Shown: positions 17,459 through 26,874, numbered from the stretch's first letter. The stretch is DNA of 41,372 nucleotides from Sphingomonas parva (ex Maeng et al. 2020) (GCF_004564275.1 NZ_SPDV01000047.1:1-41372); one strand, 5' to 3'. Numbers and translations: made by a program. Notes: a model not told the origin generated them from the letters alone.

Positions 17459-19012
17459 ATGATCGATCGCCGCACACTGCTCGGCGCCGGCGCGGTGCTC
17501 GGCGCCGCCACCGCGCTGCCGACCGCGCTGGGAGCCGCGCCCAGGGCTCCGATCGTCACCACCACGCTCGGCCGGGTTCGCGGCCGAACCGAGGCCGGCC
17601 TGTCGGTCTTCCGCGGCGTTCGCTACGGTACGGCCGAGCGCTTCCGGGCTCCGACGGCGCCCGCCCGCAGCCGCGAGATCGTCGATGCGGCCGCGTTCGG
17701 CCCTTCCGCCCCGCAGCGCGGCGACCGCTACCAGCCGGCCAGCGAGGACTGCCTGTTCCTCAACGTCTGGACTCCGGAGGCGAAGGCCGGCGGGCGTCGT
17801 CCGGTGCTCGTCTATTTTCACGGCGGCGCATATTCGGGCGGCAGCGTCGCCGATCCGCTCAACGACGGCCGCCATCTCGCCGCCCGCGGCGACGCGGTGG
17901 TGGTGACCGTCAACCACCGGCTCAACGCGCTGGGCTATCTCTATCTCGCCCGGCTCGACCCGCGCTTCCCCGACAGCGGCAACCTTGGCCAGCTCGACCT
18001 CATCCTCGCCCTGCAATGGATCCGCGACAACATCGCGGCGTTCGGCGGCGATCCGTCGCGGGTGCTCGTCTTCGGCCAGTCGGGCGGCGGCGCGAAGATC
18101 GCGACGCTGATGGGCATGCCCGCGGCCGAGGGGCTGTTCCATCGCGCGATCACGATGAGCGGTCAGCAGGTCACCGCCTCCGGGCCGCTGAACGCGACGG
18201 CGCGCGCCCGCGCCTATCTCGACGGGCTGAAGGCGACGCCCGGCGATCTCCTCGACATGTCGGTGGAGCGGCTGGTGGAGGGGCTCTCCGCGACGGATCC
18301 GATCCTCGGCGGCGGAGTCTATTTCGGCCCGGTGCTCGACATGAAATGGCTGACCCGCCACCCGTTCTGGCCCGACGCCAACCCGCAGTCGAACCGCATC
18401 CCGATGATCCTCGGCAACACGCGCGACGAAACTCGCGCCTTCATCGATCCCAGGGGCCCGAAGCTCGCCGGCCTCGACTGGTCGAACCTCGCCGAACGCA
18501 TCGCCCCCGAGCTGAAGATGGACATCCACCCGGAATGGGTGGTGGGCCAGTATCGCCAGCATTATCCGTCCTGGTCGGCCGAGCGGATCTTCTACGCGGC
18601 GACGACCGCCGGGCGCAGCTGGCCGGGCCAGGTGCTCGAGGCCGATGCCCGCGCCGCCGCGGAGACGCCGACCTGGGTCTATCAGGTTGATTTCCAGTCG
18701 CCGGTCGAGCCGTGGCGCGGCGCGCCGCACACGATCGACATCCCGCTCTCCTTTGGAACGCTCGACGCCCAGGGCTCCATCACCGGCACGGGCGTCGCCG
18801 CCCGCACGCTCAGCGGGCAGGTGATGGACGCCTTCCTCGCCTTCGCGCGGAGCGGCGATCCGAGCCACGCCGGCCTGCCGTCCTGGCCGCGCTACCGCCT
18901 GCCGGATCGTGCCACGATGGTTTTCGACGTCGAGAGTCGCGCGATCGACGATCCTCGCCGCTGGGAGCGCGCGCTGTTCGCCCGCGTGCCGTACATCCAG
19001 CCCGGGACCTGA
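17459..19012 (+). CDS. Exported type B carboxylesterase
   Basis: 517 residues from the ATG at 17459 (AAGGGGG upstream; a GTG six bases earlier is in frame). The N-terminus IDRRTLLGAGAVLGAATALP is a probable twin-arginine signal, so the enzyme should act in the periplasm or outside. The alpha/beta hydrolase core of the cholinesterase/para-nitrobenzyl esterase family is complete: DCLFLNVWTP, the oxyanion FHGGAYSGGS, the nucleophile in GQSGGGAK (Ser ~206), and the catalytic His in GAPHTIDIPLSFG (~422). As the last gene of the uxaC operon it could remove acetyl, methyl or feruloyl groups from pectin fragments; the natural ester is not determined. Confidence 0.9.
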   Translation: MIDRRTLLGAGAVLGAATALPTALGAAPRAPIVTTTLGRVRGRTEAGLSVFRGVRYGTAERFRAPTAPARSREIVDAAAFGPSAPQRGDRYQPASEDCLFLNVWTPEAKAGGRRPVLVYFHGGAYSGGSVADPLNDGRHLAARGDAVVVTVNHRLNALGYLYLARLDPRFPDSGNLGQLDLILALQWIRDNIAAFGGDPSRVLVFGQSGGGAKIATLMGMPAAEGLFHRAITMSGQQVTASGPLNATARARAYLDGLKATPGDLLDMSVERLVEGLSATDPILGGGVYFGPVLDMKWLTRHPFWPDANPQSNRIPMILGNTRDETRAFIDPRGPKLAGLDWSNLAERIAPELKMDIHPEWVVGQYRQHYPSWSAERIFYAATTAGRSWPGQVLEADARAAAETPTWVYQVDFQSPVEPWRGAPHTIDIPLSFGTLDAQGSITGTGVAARTLSGQVMDAFLAFARSGDPSHAGLPSWPRYRLPDRATMVFDVESRAIDDPRRWERALFARVPYIQPGT

Positions 19013-19056
19013 CGACGCCCGCGTCGGCCGCTTGACGCCGCGCGTCCGGCGGCGGA

Positions 19057-19070
19057 TGCTACCGGTGTCA
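19057..19070 (+). promoter_or_regulatory. Operator site 4 (Gfo/Idh-GH28 unit)
   Basis: TGCTACCGGTGTCA keeps the ACCGGTGTCA half exactly; the other half is degenerate. A -10 like TAGAAG follows 17 bp after a weak -35, so the site again fills the spacer. It is 54 bp before the Gfo/Idh start. Confidence 0.6.
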
Positions 19071-19123
19071 GGCTAGAAGGGGCGCAAGCGGAAGCCTATC
19101 CGCGGCCCTGCGGGAGAGGGTGG

Positions 19124-20587
19124 ATGAGCGACGACAGGCAGGCGGGCTGCGACCGGCGCGCCCTGATCAAGGCCGCAGGCGCGGGCGGCGCCGCATTGGC
19201 ATCGTCATCGCTCGCAGCGAAGGCGGCGGGGGCCAGGCACCGCCACGCGATCGTCGGCACCGGCCACCGCGCGCGCATCTACCAGGACGCGATCTGGGGT
19301 GCGCACAAGGACCGCAACGAACTGGTCGCGATCTGCGACACCAACCCGGGCCGTCTCGCCTTCACGGCGCGCCGCGCGGCACGGGCCGGCGCGGCGGCGC
19401 CCCGCGTGTTCCTCGCCGGTGCGTTCGACGACATGATCGGGCAGACCCGGCCGGAGACGATCATCGTCACCACGTCCGATTCCTTTCACGACGATTATAT
19501 CGTCCGCGCGCTCGACGCCGGCTGCAACGTGATCACCGAAAAGCCGATGACCACGACCGCGGCCAAGGCGCAGCGGATCCTCGACGCGGTGAAACGGAAC
19601 GGCCGTCACGTGCGGGTGGCCTTCAACTATCGCTACACGCCGCCGCGCACCCAGGTGAAGGAGCTGCTGATGGAGGGGGCGATCGGCGACGTGCTCTCGG
19701 TCGACTTCCACTGGCTGCTCGATACCACCCACGGCGCGGACTATTTCCGGCGCTGGCACAGCCGCAAGGAGATCTCCGGCGGCCTGATGGTCCACAAGGC
19801 GACCCACCATTTCGACCTGGTGAACTGGTGGCTGAGCGCCGTGCCGGAGACGGTGACCGCGGTCGGGAAGCGCGAGTTCTACACGCCGCAGATGGCGCGG
19901 CGGCTGGGCCTGCAGTCGCATCACGAACGCTGTCGCACCTGCCCGGAGAAGGAGAAGTGCAGCTTCTTCCTCGACATCGCGGCCGATCCGAGCCTCAAGG
20001 CGCTGTACCTCGATAACGAGGTCTACGACGGCTATTTCCGCGATCGCTGCGTGTGGCGGCCGGAGATCTCGATCGAGGACACGATGAACGTGATCGTCGG
20101 CTACGACACCGGCGCGACGCTCTCCTACAGCCTCAACGCCTGCAATGCCTGGGAGGGCTATCAGATCGCCTTCAACGGGACCAGGGGCCGGCTCGAGCAT
20201 TCGATCGTCGAGAAGACCTATGTCGCGGGCGGCGACATGGAGCAGGGCGGAACCGACGCCGAGCGGATCAGGACCCGCCTCTATCCGCTGCGCGGCGCGG
20301 CCCGCGACATCGTGCCGCGCACCGGCACCGGCGGCCACGGCGGCGGCGACGACGTCATGCTCGCCGATCTGTTCGGCCCGCCCAGCCCCGACGCCGCCGG
20401 CCGCGTCGCCGACGAAAGGAGCGGCTGCAATTCTATGCTGATCGGCGCCGCCGCCAATCGATGCTTCGAGACCGGCGGACCCGTCCGCATCGCCGACATG
20501 GTCGCCGGCCTGGCGCGGCCCGAGCTGCCGCCGATGCCGACGCGCCGCCAGCCGGTGCCGATGCCGCCGCGTGCCACCCGCGTCTGA
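19124..20587 (+). CDS. Gfo/Idh/MocA-family oxidoreductase with twin-arginine signal
   Basis: 487 residues from an ATG with GAGAGGG upstream. The N-terminus CDRRALIKAAGAGGAALASS looks like a Tat signal, so the folded, cofactor-loaded protein may be exported. A Rossmann domain starts with HAIVGTGHRARIYQ, followed by the family motif ITEKPMTTT (~residues 135-145) with its catalytic Lys. The C-terminal alpha/beta domain has HKATHHFDLVNWWL and an unusual cysteine cluster CRTCPEKEKC (~residue 270). Family members oxidise or epimerise sugars, and some cleave glycosides by transient NAD oxidation. Here the gene is paired with GH28, 10 bp apart, under a pectin-type operator, so a pectic sugar is the likely substrate. 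The exact reaction is unknown. Confidence 0.85.
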   Translation: MSDDRQAGCDRRALIKAAGAGGAALASSSLAAKAAGARHRHAIVGTGHRARIYQDAIWGAHKDRNELVAICDTNPGRLAFTARRAARAGAAAPRVFLAGAFDDMIGQTRPETIIVTTSDSFHDDYIVRALDAGCNVITEKPMTTTAAKAQRILDAVKRNGRHVRVAFNYRYTPPRTQVKELLMEGAIGDVLSVDFHWLLDTTHGADYFRRWHSRKEISGGLMVHKATHHFDLVNWWLSAVPETVTAVGKREFYTPQMARRLGLQSHHERCRTCPEKEKCSFFLDIAADPSLKALYLDNEVYDGYFRDRCVWRPEISIEDTMNVIVGYDTGATLSYSLNACNAWEGYQIAFNGTRGRLEHSIVEKTYVAGGDMEQGGTDAERIRTRLYPLRGAARDIVPRTGTGGHGGGDDVMLADLFGPPSPDAAGRVADERSGCNSMLIGAAANRCFETGGPVRIADMVAGLARPELPPMPTRRQPVPMPPRATRV

Positions 20588-20597
20588 GGAGGCCGGG

Positions 20598-22031
20598 ATG
20601 ATCGTCACGCCGTCCCGCCGCGACATGCTCCGGTTCGCCGGCGCCGGCGCTGCCGCGGGACTGCTGCCGCTGCGCGCCGCGCTCGCCGCCGAGAGCGATC
20701 CTTGGTCGCGGGCCCGGGCGATCGCCGCCGCGGTGCGGCCGCCGGTCTTCGCCGCCCGCACCTTCGACATCGTCCGCTACGGCGCGAGAGGCGACGGCCG
20801 CAGCCTGGCCACGGCCGCGATCGCCGCGGCGATCGACGCCTGCGCGAAAGCCGGCGGCGGACGCGTGCTGGTGCCGGCGGGGCGGTTCCTCACCGGCGCG
20901 GTGCACCTCAGGTCGAACGTCGAGCTCCATCTCGCCGAAGGCGCGACGCTCGCCTTCAGCACCGATCCCGCCGATTATCCGATGGTCTTCACCCGCTGGG
21001 AGGGGATCGAACTGATCAACTACTCGCCCTTCGTCTATGCCTTCGGGCAGAAGAACATCGCGATCACCGGCCGCGGCACGCTCGACGGGCAGGCGGACGC
21101 CCGGCATTGGTGGGCGTGGAAGGGCCCGTGGGGCGGCACGATCGATCACGGCTGGCGCGAGGGCATGCCCGACCAGCGCAAGGCGCGGGCGATCCTGTTC
21201 CAGATGGCCGAGGACGGCGTGCCGGTGGAGAGAAGGCGCTTCGGCGACGGCCACTTCCTGCGCCCGAGCTTCGTCCAGCCCTATCGCTGCGAGAACGTGC
21301 TGATCGAGGGCGTCCGCCTGATCCGCTCGCCCTTCTGGAACATCCACCCGGTGCTGTGCCGCAACGTCATGCTGAGGAACGTCCATGTCGAGGGCCATGG
21401 CCCCAACAACGACGGCTGCGATCCGGAATCGGTCGATCACATGCTGATCGAGGGCTGCACGTTCGACACGGGCGACGATTGCATCGCGGTCAATTCCGGG
21501 CGCAACGCCGACGGTCGCCGCCTGGCGGTGCCGTCCCAGAACATCCTCGTGCGCGGCTGCCACATGAAGGAAGGGCATGGCGGAGTCGTCGTCGGCAGCC
21601 AGATCTCGGGCGGCGCGCGCTGGGTCTTCGCCGAGAATTGCCGCATGGACAGTCCCGATCTCTGGTACGCGATCCGCTTCAAGAACAACGCGCTTCGCGG
21701 CGGCCTGCTCGAGAATTTCTATTATCGCGACCTCCAGGTCGGCCGCGTCGGCCGCGCCGCGATCACCTGCGACTTCAATTACGAGGAGGGGGGCAGGGGG
21801 GCCTTCAAGCCGATCCTGCGCAACGTCGTCGTCGAACGGCTCCGCGCCGACTCGGCGGTCCGGGTGCTCGACTCGCAAGGGCTCCCCGGTGCGCCGGTCG
21901 AGGGCATCACGCTTCGCGACTGCGATTTTGGCGGGGTGACCCAGCCGAGCATCGTCCGGTACACAGAAGGGCTCCGGCTCGACAACGTCCGCGTGAACGG
22001 CCGCCGGGTCGAGCGGCTGGAGACGGTCTGA
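20598..22031 (+). CDS. GH28 polygalacturonase-type glycoside hydrolase
   Basis: 477 residues from the ATG at 20598, with GAGGAGG upstream. SRRDMLRFAGAGAAAGLLPL is a Tat-type signal, placing the enzyme in the periplasm or outside. The right-handed beta-helix carries the GH28 active-site blocks: NNDGCDPES (~268), DTGDDCIAVNSGR (~289, paired Asp), EGHGGVVVGS (~326) and RFKNN (~360). The N-terminal FDIVRYGARGDG is also typical. GH28 hydrolyses alpha-1,4 bonds of polygalacturonate or rhamnogalacturonan; the layout with a long insert around WKGPWGGTIDHGW resembles exo-acting bacterial members that release galacturonate. The released galacturonate would feed UxaC. Confidence 0.92.
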   Translation: MIVTPSRRDMLRFAGAGAAAGLLPLRAALAAESDPWSRARAIAAAVRPPVFAARTFDIVRYGARGDGRSLATAAIAAAIDACAKAGGGRVLVPAGRFLTGAVHLRSNVELHLAEGATLAFSTDPADYPMVFTRWEGIELINYSPFVYAFGQKNIAITGRGTLDGQADARHWWAWKGPWGGTIDHGWREGMPDQRKARAILFQMAEDGVPVERRRFGDGHFLRPSFVQPYRCENVLIEGVRLIRSPFWNIHPVLCRNVMLRNVHVEGHGPNNDGCDPESVDHMLIEGCTFDTGDDCIAVNSGRNADGRRLAVPSQNILVRGCHMKEGHGGVVVGSQISGGARWVFAENCRMDSPDLWYAIRFKNNALRGGLLENFYYRDLQVGRVGRAAITCDFNYEEGGRGAFKPILRNVVVERLRADSAVRVLDSQGLPGAPVEGITLRDCDFGGVTQPSIVRYTEGLRLDNVRVNGRRVERLETV

Positions 22032-22085
22032 GGTCGCGCATCAGGCGCTGCGGCGGCCGCCCACTTGACAGCGCAGCCCTCCTTA

Positions 22086-22099
22086 TGACACCGGTTACT
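22086..22099 (+). promoter_or_regulatory. Operator site 5 (distal, TonB receptor)
   Basis: TGACACCGGTTACT lies 194 bp before the receptor start. Together with site 6 it brackets the 248-bp gap after the GH28 gene, so two repressor dimers about 139 bp apart could loop this promoter region. Confidence 0.7.
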
Positions 22100-22224
22100 T
22101 AGTAAAGGCGACCGAGGCGAGGACAAGCCCGGCGCCGGGCGAGAGGATGTAGAGGCTGCAACGCGGCGGTCTCGCTTCTTCCTCAGCATCGGCGAACAGC
22201 GACGCGCGCGATCTCGCGCCCTCT

Positions 22225-22238
22225 GGACACCGGTGTCA
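22225..22238 (+). promoter_or_regulatory. Operator site 6 (proximal, TonB receptor)
   Basis: GGACACCGGTGTCA contains the perfect 12-bp palindrome GACACCGGTGTC, the most symmetrical of the seven sites, 41 bp before the receptor start at 22280. Confidence 0.78.
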
Positions 22239-22279
22239 TGGTTCATTGCGCCACGTCTGGCGCCGAACAGGAGGCGGAC

Positions 22280-25210
22280 ATGTCCATGGCTCTCGAAATC
22301 ACCCGCACCGTCACGATCACGCGGCTGCTCGGCGCGGCCTCGCTGCTCGCCCTCGCGGGCGTCGCGGCGCCTGCCTGGGCACAGGAGTCGGCGCAGGAGG
22401 CGTCCGATCCTGCCGCGCAGACGCAACCGACCGGGAGCGAGGACGTCGGGGAGCAGGCGGCCGACGCGGCCCAGGAGGACTCCGGGATCGTCGTCACCGG
22501 CTTCCGGCGGTCGCTCGCCGAAGCGCTGGAGGTGAAGCGCGACAGCGTCGCCGCGGTCGACGCGATCGTCGCCGAGGACATCGCCAAGTTCCCCGACCAG
22601 AATCTCGCCGAGTCGCTGCAGCGCATCCCCGGCATCTCGATTCAGCGCGAGGGCGGCGAGGGGCGGACGATCACCGTCCGTGGCCTCGGCGCCCAGTTCA
22701 CCCGGGTCCGGGTCAACGGCCTCGAGACCGTCGCCACGTCGACCGAGGGCGCCGCGGCGAACCGCGACCGGGCGTTCGATTTCAACGTCTTCGCCTCGGA
22801 GCTGTTCAACTCGATCGTCGTCCACAAGACGGCGGAAGCCTCGCTCGACGAAGGCTCGCTCGGCGCCGTGGTCGATCTCAACACCGGCAATCCGCTGGGC
22901 GGGAAGCGCGGGCTCACCCTGGTCGCCTCGGCGCAGGCCTCGTACAACGATCTCAGCGACGACGTCGGTCCCCGGCTCGCCGGCCTCGTTTCCTGGAAGA
23001 ACCAGGCGGGCACGTTCGGCGTCGCGGTCTCGGCGGCGTACCAGGAGAACAAGACGCTCGAGCTCGGCAACAACACGGTGCGCTGGCAGCAGTCGCGCTT
23101 CGACTCGGTGGCCGGCGTGCCGTGCTTCTTCACCAGCGCGACCAGCACCACGCCGGCGCCGAACGCCGGCGGCGTGTACCGGCAGAGCGCCGGCTGCAAC
23201 GCGGTGGCGCTCGCCTTCCATCCGCGCATTCCGCGTTACAGCGAGGTCGGCCACGATCGCGAACGGCTCGGCCTCACCGGCAGCGTGCAATGGGCGCCGA
23301 GCGACGCGACCAAGGTCTCGGTCGACGGCCTGTTCTCGCGCTTCAAGGAGGATCGCGAGGAGAAGCACGGAGAAATTCTGTTCCGCAACAACGAGCGCTT
23401 CATCGACGTCGCCGCGTTCGAGATCGATCCCGCGACCAACAATCTGGTCAGCGGCACGTTCAACGACGTCTATGTGCGCACCGAACATTATCTGCGCCGC
23501 TCGAAGACCGATTTCTATCAGCTCGGCGCGACCTGGGACCAGGACCTCAGCGACAGCCTGCGCTTCACCCTGCTCGGCGGCTTCTCCAAGTCCGACGCCG
23601 ACATTCCGATCGAGACGTCGCTGATGTTCGACGATCGCGACGCCACCGGCTACAGCTACGATTACAGCGACAGCCGCCACCCGCTGCTGACCTTCGGCAC
23701 CAGCGTCACCGATCCGGCCGTCTTCCAGCTCGCCGAGATCCGCGACCGTCCCTCGAACGTCACCAACAGGTTCAGGACCCTGTCGCTGCGCGGCGAATGG
23801 GACGTGGCCGACGGCCTGCAGTTCGCCGGCGGCGGCGTCTACCGCCGCTTCCAGTTCGACACCACGGCCTTCCTGCGCGATACCCTGGTCTGCCCCAGCC
23901 GCCCGGCCGCCGCGCCCGACGTGGTGCTCGGGACGATCACCTGCACCCCGTCGAACGTCTTCGGCGCGAATGCGGTCTACGGTTTCCCCGCCGGCAATCT
24001 CGGCGAGATCTGGGACCTCGGCGCCTCCGGCCAGCCGGGCGGCAACACCAACAGCTTCCTGATCCCGAATCTCGAGGCGGCCACCGCGTTCACCAAGCTC
24101 TACGAGCGGCCGCTGCTGTCCGACGTCGGCAACAACCGCGCGGTCGTCGAGAAGGTGACCGGCGGCTATTTCGAGGCGCGGGCCAAGGGCGAGATCGCCG
24201 GAGTGCGCTACGCGGCCAACGCCGGCATCCGCTACGTCAAGACCGACCAGAGCTCGACCGGCATCATCAACGGCACGACCGAGGTCACCGTCGAGCGCTC
24301 GTACGAGGATTTCCTGCCGGCGCTGAACCTGGCGATCTTCCCGACCGAGAATCTGATCCTGCGCGCCGCCGTCGCCGACGTGATCACCCGGCCGACGCTC
24401 GGCCAGCTGACCCCCGGCGGCTCGGTCGACGCGTTCAACTTCCGGGTCAATTTCGGCAATCCGTTCCTCGAGCCCTATCGGGCGACCGCTTACGATCTCG
24501 CGCTGGAATGGTATTTCGCGCCGCAGGCGATCGCCTCGGTGGCGGTGTTCAAGAAGGACATCGCCAGCTTCCCGATCTCGGTGACGCGCAACGGCACCTT
24601 CGCCGAGACGGGCCTGCCGCTGTCGATCCTTCCGTCCGGCTCCCCGGCCGCGGCCAGCCCCAATGCGCCGTTCCAGATCTCGACGATCGAGAACGGCACC
24701 GGCGCCTCGCTGAAGGGGATCGAGTTCCAGCTGCAGGCGCCGTTCCGCTTCCTGCCCGGCTTCCTGAAGAACATGGGCGGCATCGCCAACGTCACCCTGG
24801 TCGATTCCGACGCCACCTATACGGTCAGCACGGCCGCGACCAATCCGGCGACCCTCGCGCTCGGCTCGGCGGCGCGAGCCGCGACTCTGTTCGGCCTCTC
24901 GAAGCGGGCGTTCAACGGCACCCTCTATTACGAGGACGATCGCTTCAGCGCCCGCGTCTCGGCCAGCTACCGCAGCAAGTTCCTCGAGAACGCCTCGGCG
25001 ACCGGCAACCAGTTCGAGGGCTTCAATTCGACGATCAACGTCGATGCCTCGCTCCGCTACCGGATCACCGATCGCATCGAGCTGTCGCTCGAGGGCATCA
25101 ACCTGACCGACGATTTCCGCGATCGGTTCACCGACGTGGATGCCAACCGTAACTACGAATACAACCACTTCGGCCGCACGATCCAGGTCGGCGCCCGATT
25201 CAAGATGTGA
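22280..25210 (+). CDS. TonB-dependent outer-membrane receptor (Caulobacter/Xanthomonas type)
   Basis: 976 residues from the ATG at 22280, chosen because AGGAGG lies just upstream and an earlier ATG at 22238 falls within operator 6. A signal peptide ends near APAWAQ. A short acidic linker leads to the TonB-box-like DSGIVVTGF, then the plug domain (SVAAVDAIVAEDIAKFPDQN, ESLQRIPGISI, TVRGLGAQFTRVRVNG) and a 22-strand barrel ending with an aromatic C-terminal strand (IQVGARFKM). This subfamily imports oligosaccharides in TonB-using heterotrophs. With two pectin operators upstream and a pectate lyase next in line, it should take up oligogalacturonides. No cytoplasmic-membrane sugar permease is found in the cluster. 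Confidence 0.95.
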   Translation: MSMALEITRTVTITRLLGAASLLALAGVAAPAWAQESAQEASDPAAQTQPTGSEDVGEQAADAAQEDSGIVVTGFRRSLAEALEVKRDSVAAVDAIVAEDIAKFPDQNLAESLQRIPGISIQREGGEGRTITVRGLGAQFTRVRVNGLETVATSTEGAAANRDRAFDFNVFASELFNSIVVHKTAEASLDEGSLGAVVDLNTGNPLGGKRGLTLVASAQASYNDLSDDVGPRLAGLVSWKNQAGTFGVAVSAAYQENKTLELGNNTVRWQQSRFDSVAGVPCFFTSATSTTPAPNAGGVYRQSAGCNAVALAFHPRIPRYSEVGHDRERLGLTGSVQWAPSDATKVSVDGLFSRFKEDREEKHGEILFRNNERFIDVAAFEIDPATNNLVSGTFNDVYVRTEHYLRRSKTDFYQLGATWDQDLSDSLRFTLLGGFSKSDADIPIETSLMFDDRDATGYSYDYSDSRHPLLTFGTSVTDPAVFQLAEIRDRPSNVTNRFRTLSLRGEWDVADGLQFAGGGVYRRFQFDTTAFLRDTLVCPSRPAAAPDVVLGTITCTPSNVFGANAVYGFPAGNLGEIWDLGASGQPGGNTNSFLIPNLEAATAFTKLYERPLLSDVGNNRAVVEKVTGGYFEARAKGEIAGVRYAANAGIRYVKTDQSSTGIINGTTEVTVERSYEDFLPALNLAIFPTENLILRAAVADVITRPTLGQLTPGGSVDAFNFRVNFGNPFLEPYRATAYDLALEWYFAPQAIASVAVFKKDIASFPISVTRNGTFAETGLPLSILPSGSPAAASPNAPFQISTIENGTGASLKGIEFQLQAPFRFLPGFLKNMGGIANVTLVDSDATYTVSTAATNPATLALGSAARAATLFGLSKRAFNGTLYYEDDRFSARVSASYRSKFLENASATGNQFEGFNSTINVDASLRYRITDRIELSLEGINLTDDFRDRFTDVDANRNYEYNHFGRTIQVGARFKM

Positions 25211-25224
25211 GGCGTAAGGATTTG

Positions 25225-26796
25225 ATGATGCTCAAGGCGCGCTTTCTCGCTTTCGCGGCGTTCGCCACCCTCTGTGCCGCCCCCGCAGCGGCGCAGACCC
25301 GTCCCGAGATCGAGCGAACGATGAAGCGCGCCACCAGCTTCATGGTGGAGAAGGCGTCGAGCCACGGCGGCTACGTCTGGTCCTATTTGCCCGACATGTC
25401 GCGCCGCTGGGGCGAGATCGAGGCGACTCCGAGCATGATCTGGGTGCAGCCGCCGGGCACGGCGACCATGGGGCATCTGTTCCTCGACGCCTATCACGCC
25501 ACCGGCGACGAATATTATTACCAGGCGGCGGAGAAGGTCGCCGGGGCGCTGATCCGCGGCCAGCACCGCTCCGGCGGCTGGCATTATTTCATCGATTTCG
25601 CCGGCCCCGCCGCGACCCGGCGCTGGTATCAGACGATCGGCAAGAACGCGTGGCGCATGGAGGAATTCCAGCATTATGCGGACAACGCCACGTTCGACGA
25701 CATGGGTACGTCGGAGGCGGCCCAGTTCCTGCTGCGCATCTATCTGGAGAAGCAGGACCCGCGTTATCGCCCGGCGCTCGAGCGGGCGGTGAGCTTCGTC
25801 CTCGACAGCCAATATCCGAACGGCGGCTGGCCGCAGCGCTGGCCCTACGATCCCGAATATCCCGATTACCAGAGCTACATCACGTTCAACGACGACGTCG
25901 CCGCGGAGAATGTGAAGTTCCTGCTGATGGCCTATCAGCATCTCGGCGAGACCCGGGCGCTCGACGCGATCAACCGCGGCATGAACGTCTATCTCGCCGC
26001 CCAGCAGGGCGCGCCGCAGGCGGGCTGGGCGCTCCAGCACACGCTCGATCTCGAGCCGGCGGCGGCGCGCACCTACGAGCCCAAGGCGCTCGCCACCCAC
26101 ACCACGGCCTCGAACGTCGAGCAGCTGATGGACTTCTACCGGATGACCGGGGACAGCCGCTTCCTGGCGCGCATTCCCGAGGCGCTCGACTGGCTGGAGA
26201 GCGTGCGGCTGCCGGACGGCGTCGGCCCGGCCAACCGCCGTTTCCCGACCTTCGTCGAGATCGGCAGCAACCGTCCGATCTACGTCCACCGCCGCGGCTC
26301 GAACGTGGTCAACGGCGAATATTATTGGGATTACAGCCCCGAGGCGACGCTCGGCCATTATTCGGCGTTCCGCAACATCGACGTCCCCAGGCTCCGCCGG
26401 GACTATGCGGCGCTGAAGGCGATGCCGGTCGCCGAGGCGACGAAGAACTCGCCCTTGCTCGCGGCGGCGCAGGGCGCGCCGCTGCCGCGCTATTTCGTCA
26501 GCGGCGGCATGGTCGGCTCGGACCTCAATGCCGGGGCGGACGCCGGGTCCCCGCGCGAGCTGATCCGCTCCCTCAACGCCCAGGGCTGGTGGCCGACACC
26601 GCTCAAGGCGACCAGCCACACCTACAAGGGCGACGGGCCGGCGACGCCGGTGCCGGGCGACTATCGCTCGACCCAGGTCGGCGACGAGACCGACACCTCG
26701 CCCTACAATACCGACACGCCCGTCACCGGCATCTCGACCGCCACCTACATGGCCAACATGGCCGCCCTCATCCGGAGCCTCGACCAGCGCCCGTAG
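25225..26796 (+). CDS. pelA: Pectate lyase, PL10 type
   Basis: 523 residues. The start is at 25225 or 25228 (AAGGA just upstream); a GTG overlapping the receptor stop is also in frame. A Sec signal peptide ends near CAAPAAAQ. The family hallmark YPNGGWPQRWPYDPEYPDYQSYITFNDD (quoted in parts: YPNGGWPQ, then TFNDD) lies around residues 200-225, in an (alpha/alpha) toroid of the PL10 kind. Pectate lyases cut polygalacturonate by beta-elimination with calcium and give 4,5-unsaturated oligomers, which need KduI and KduD for use. Transcribed with the TonB receptor, so cutting and uptake are linked. Confidence 0.88.
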   Translation: MMLKARFLAFAAFATLCAAPAAAQTRPEIERTMKRATSFMVEKASSHGGYVWSYLPDMSRRWGEIEATPSMIWVQPPGTATMGHLFLDAYHATGDEYYYQAAEKVAGALIRGQHRSGGWHYFIDFAGPAATRRWYQTIGKNAWRMEEFQHYADNATFDDMGTSEAAQFLLRIYLEKQDPRYRPALERAVSFVLDSQYPNGGWPQRWPYDPEYPDYQSYITFNDDVAAENVKFLLMAYQHLGETRALDAINRGMNVYLAAQQGAPQAGWALQHTLDLEPAAARTYEPKALATHTTASNVEQLMDFYRMTGDSRFLARIPEALDWLESVRLPDGVGPANRRFPTFVEIGSNRPIYVHRRGSNVVNGEYYWDYSPEATLGHYSAFRNIDVPRLRRDYAALKAMPVAEATKNSPLLAAAQGAPLPRYFVSGGMVGSDLNAGADAGSPRELIRSLNAQGWWPTPLKATSHTYKGDGPATPVPGDYRSTQVGDETDTSPYNTDTPVTGISTATYMANMAALIRSLDQRP

Positions 26797-26815
26797 CGGT
26801 CGGCCATGATCGCGC

Positions 26816-26859
26816 TTGACCGCTTGTAACGCGCGGGTTACATGTCACCCGCAAGTTAC
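26816..26859 (+). promoter_or_regulatory. Promoter and repeated half-sites of the XRE regulator
   Basis: A -35 TTGACC and a -10 TACATG are spaced by 17 bp. GTAAC (26826) and GTTAC (26837) form an inverted pair across the -10, and a third GTTAC at 26855 follows 18 bp later as a direct repeat. This pattern fits autoregulation by the small XRE protein. Confidence 0.65.
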
Positions 26860-26874
26860 AGATGGATGAGGCGC

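Noticed and set aside
21779-25168. A 1129-residue open frame on the minus strand opposite the TonB receptor
   Set aside because: It is a shadow of GC-rich codon use: the composition is a monotone of Arg, Ala, Gly and Glu with no domain, and the plus strand holds clear known genes.
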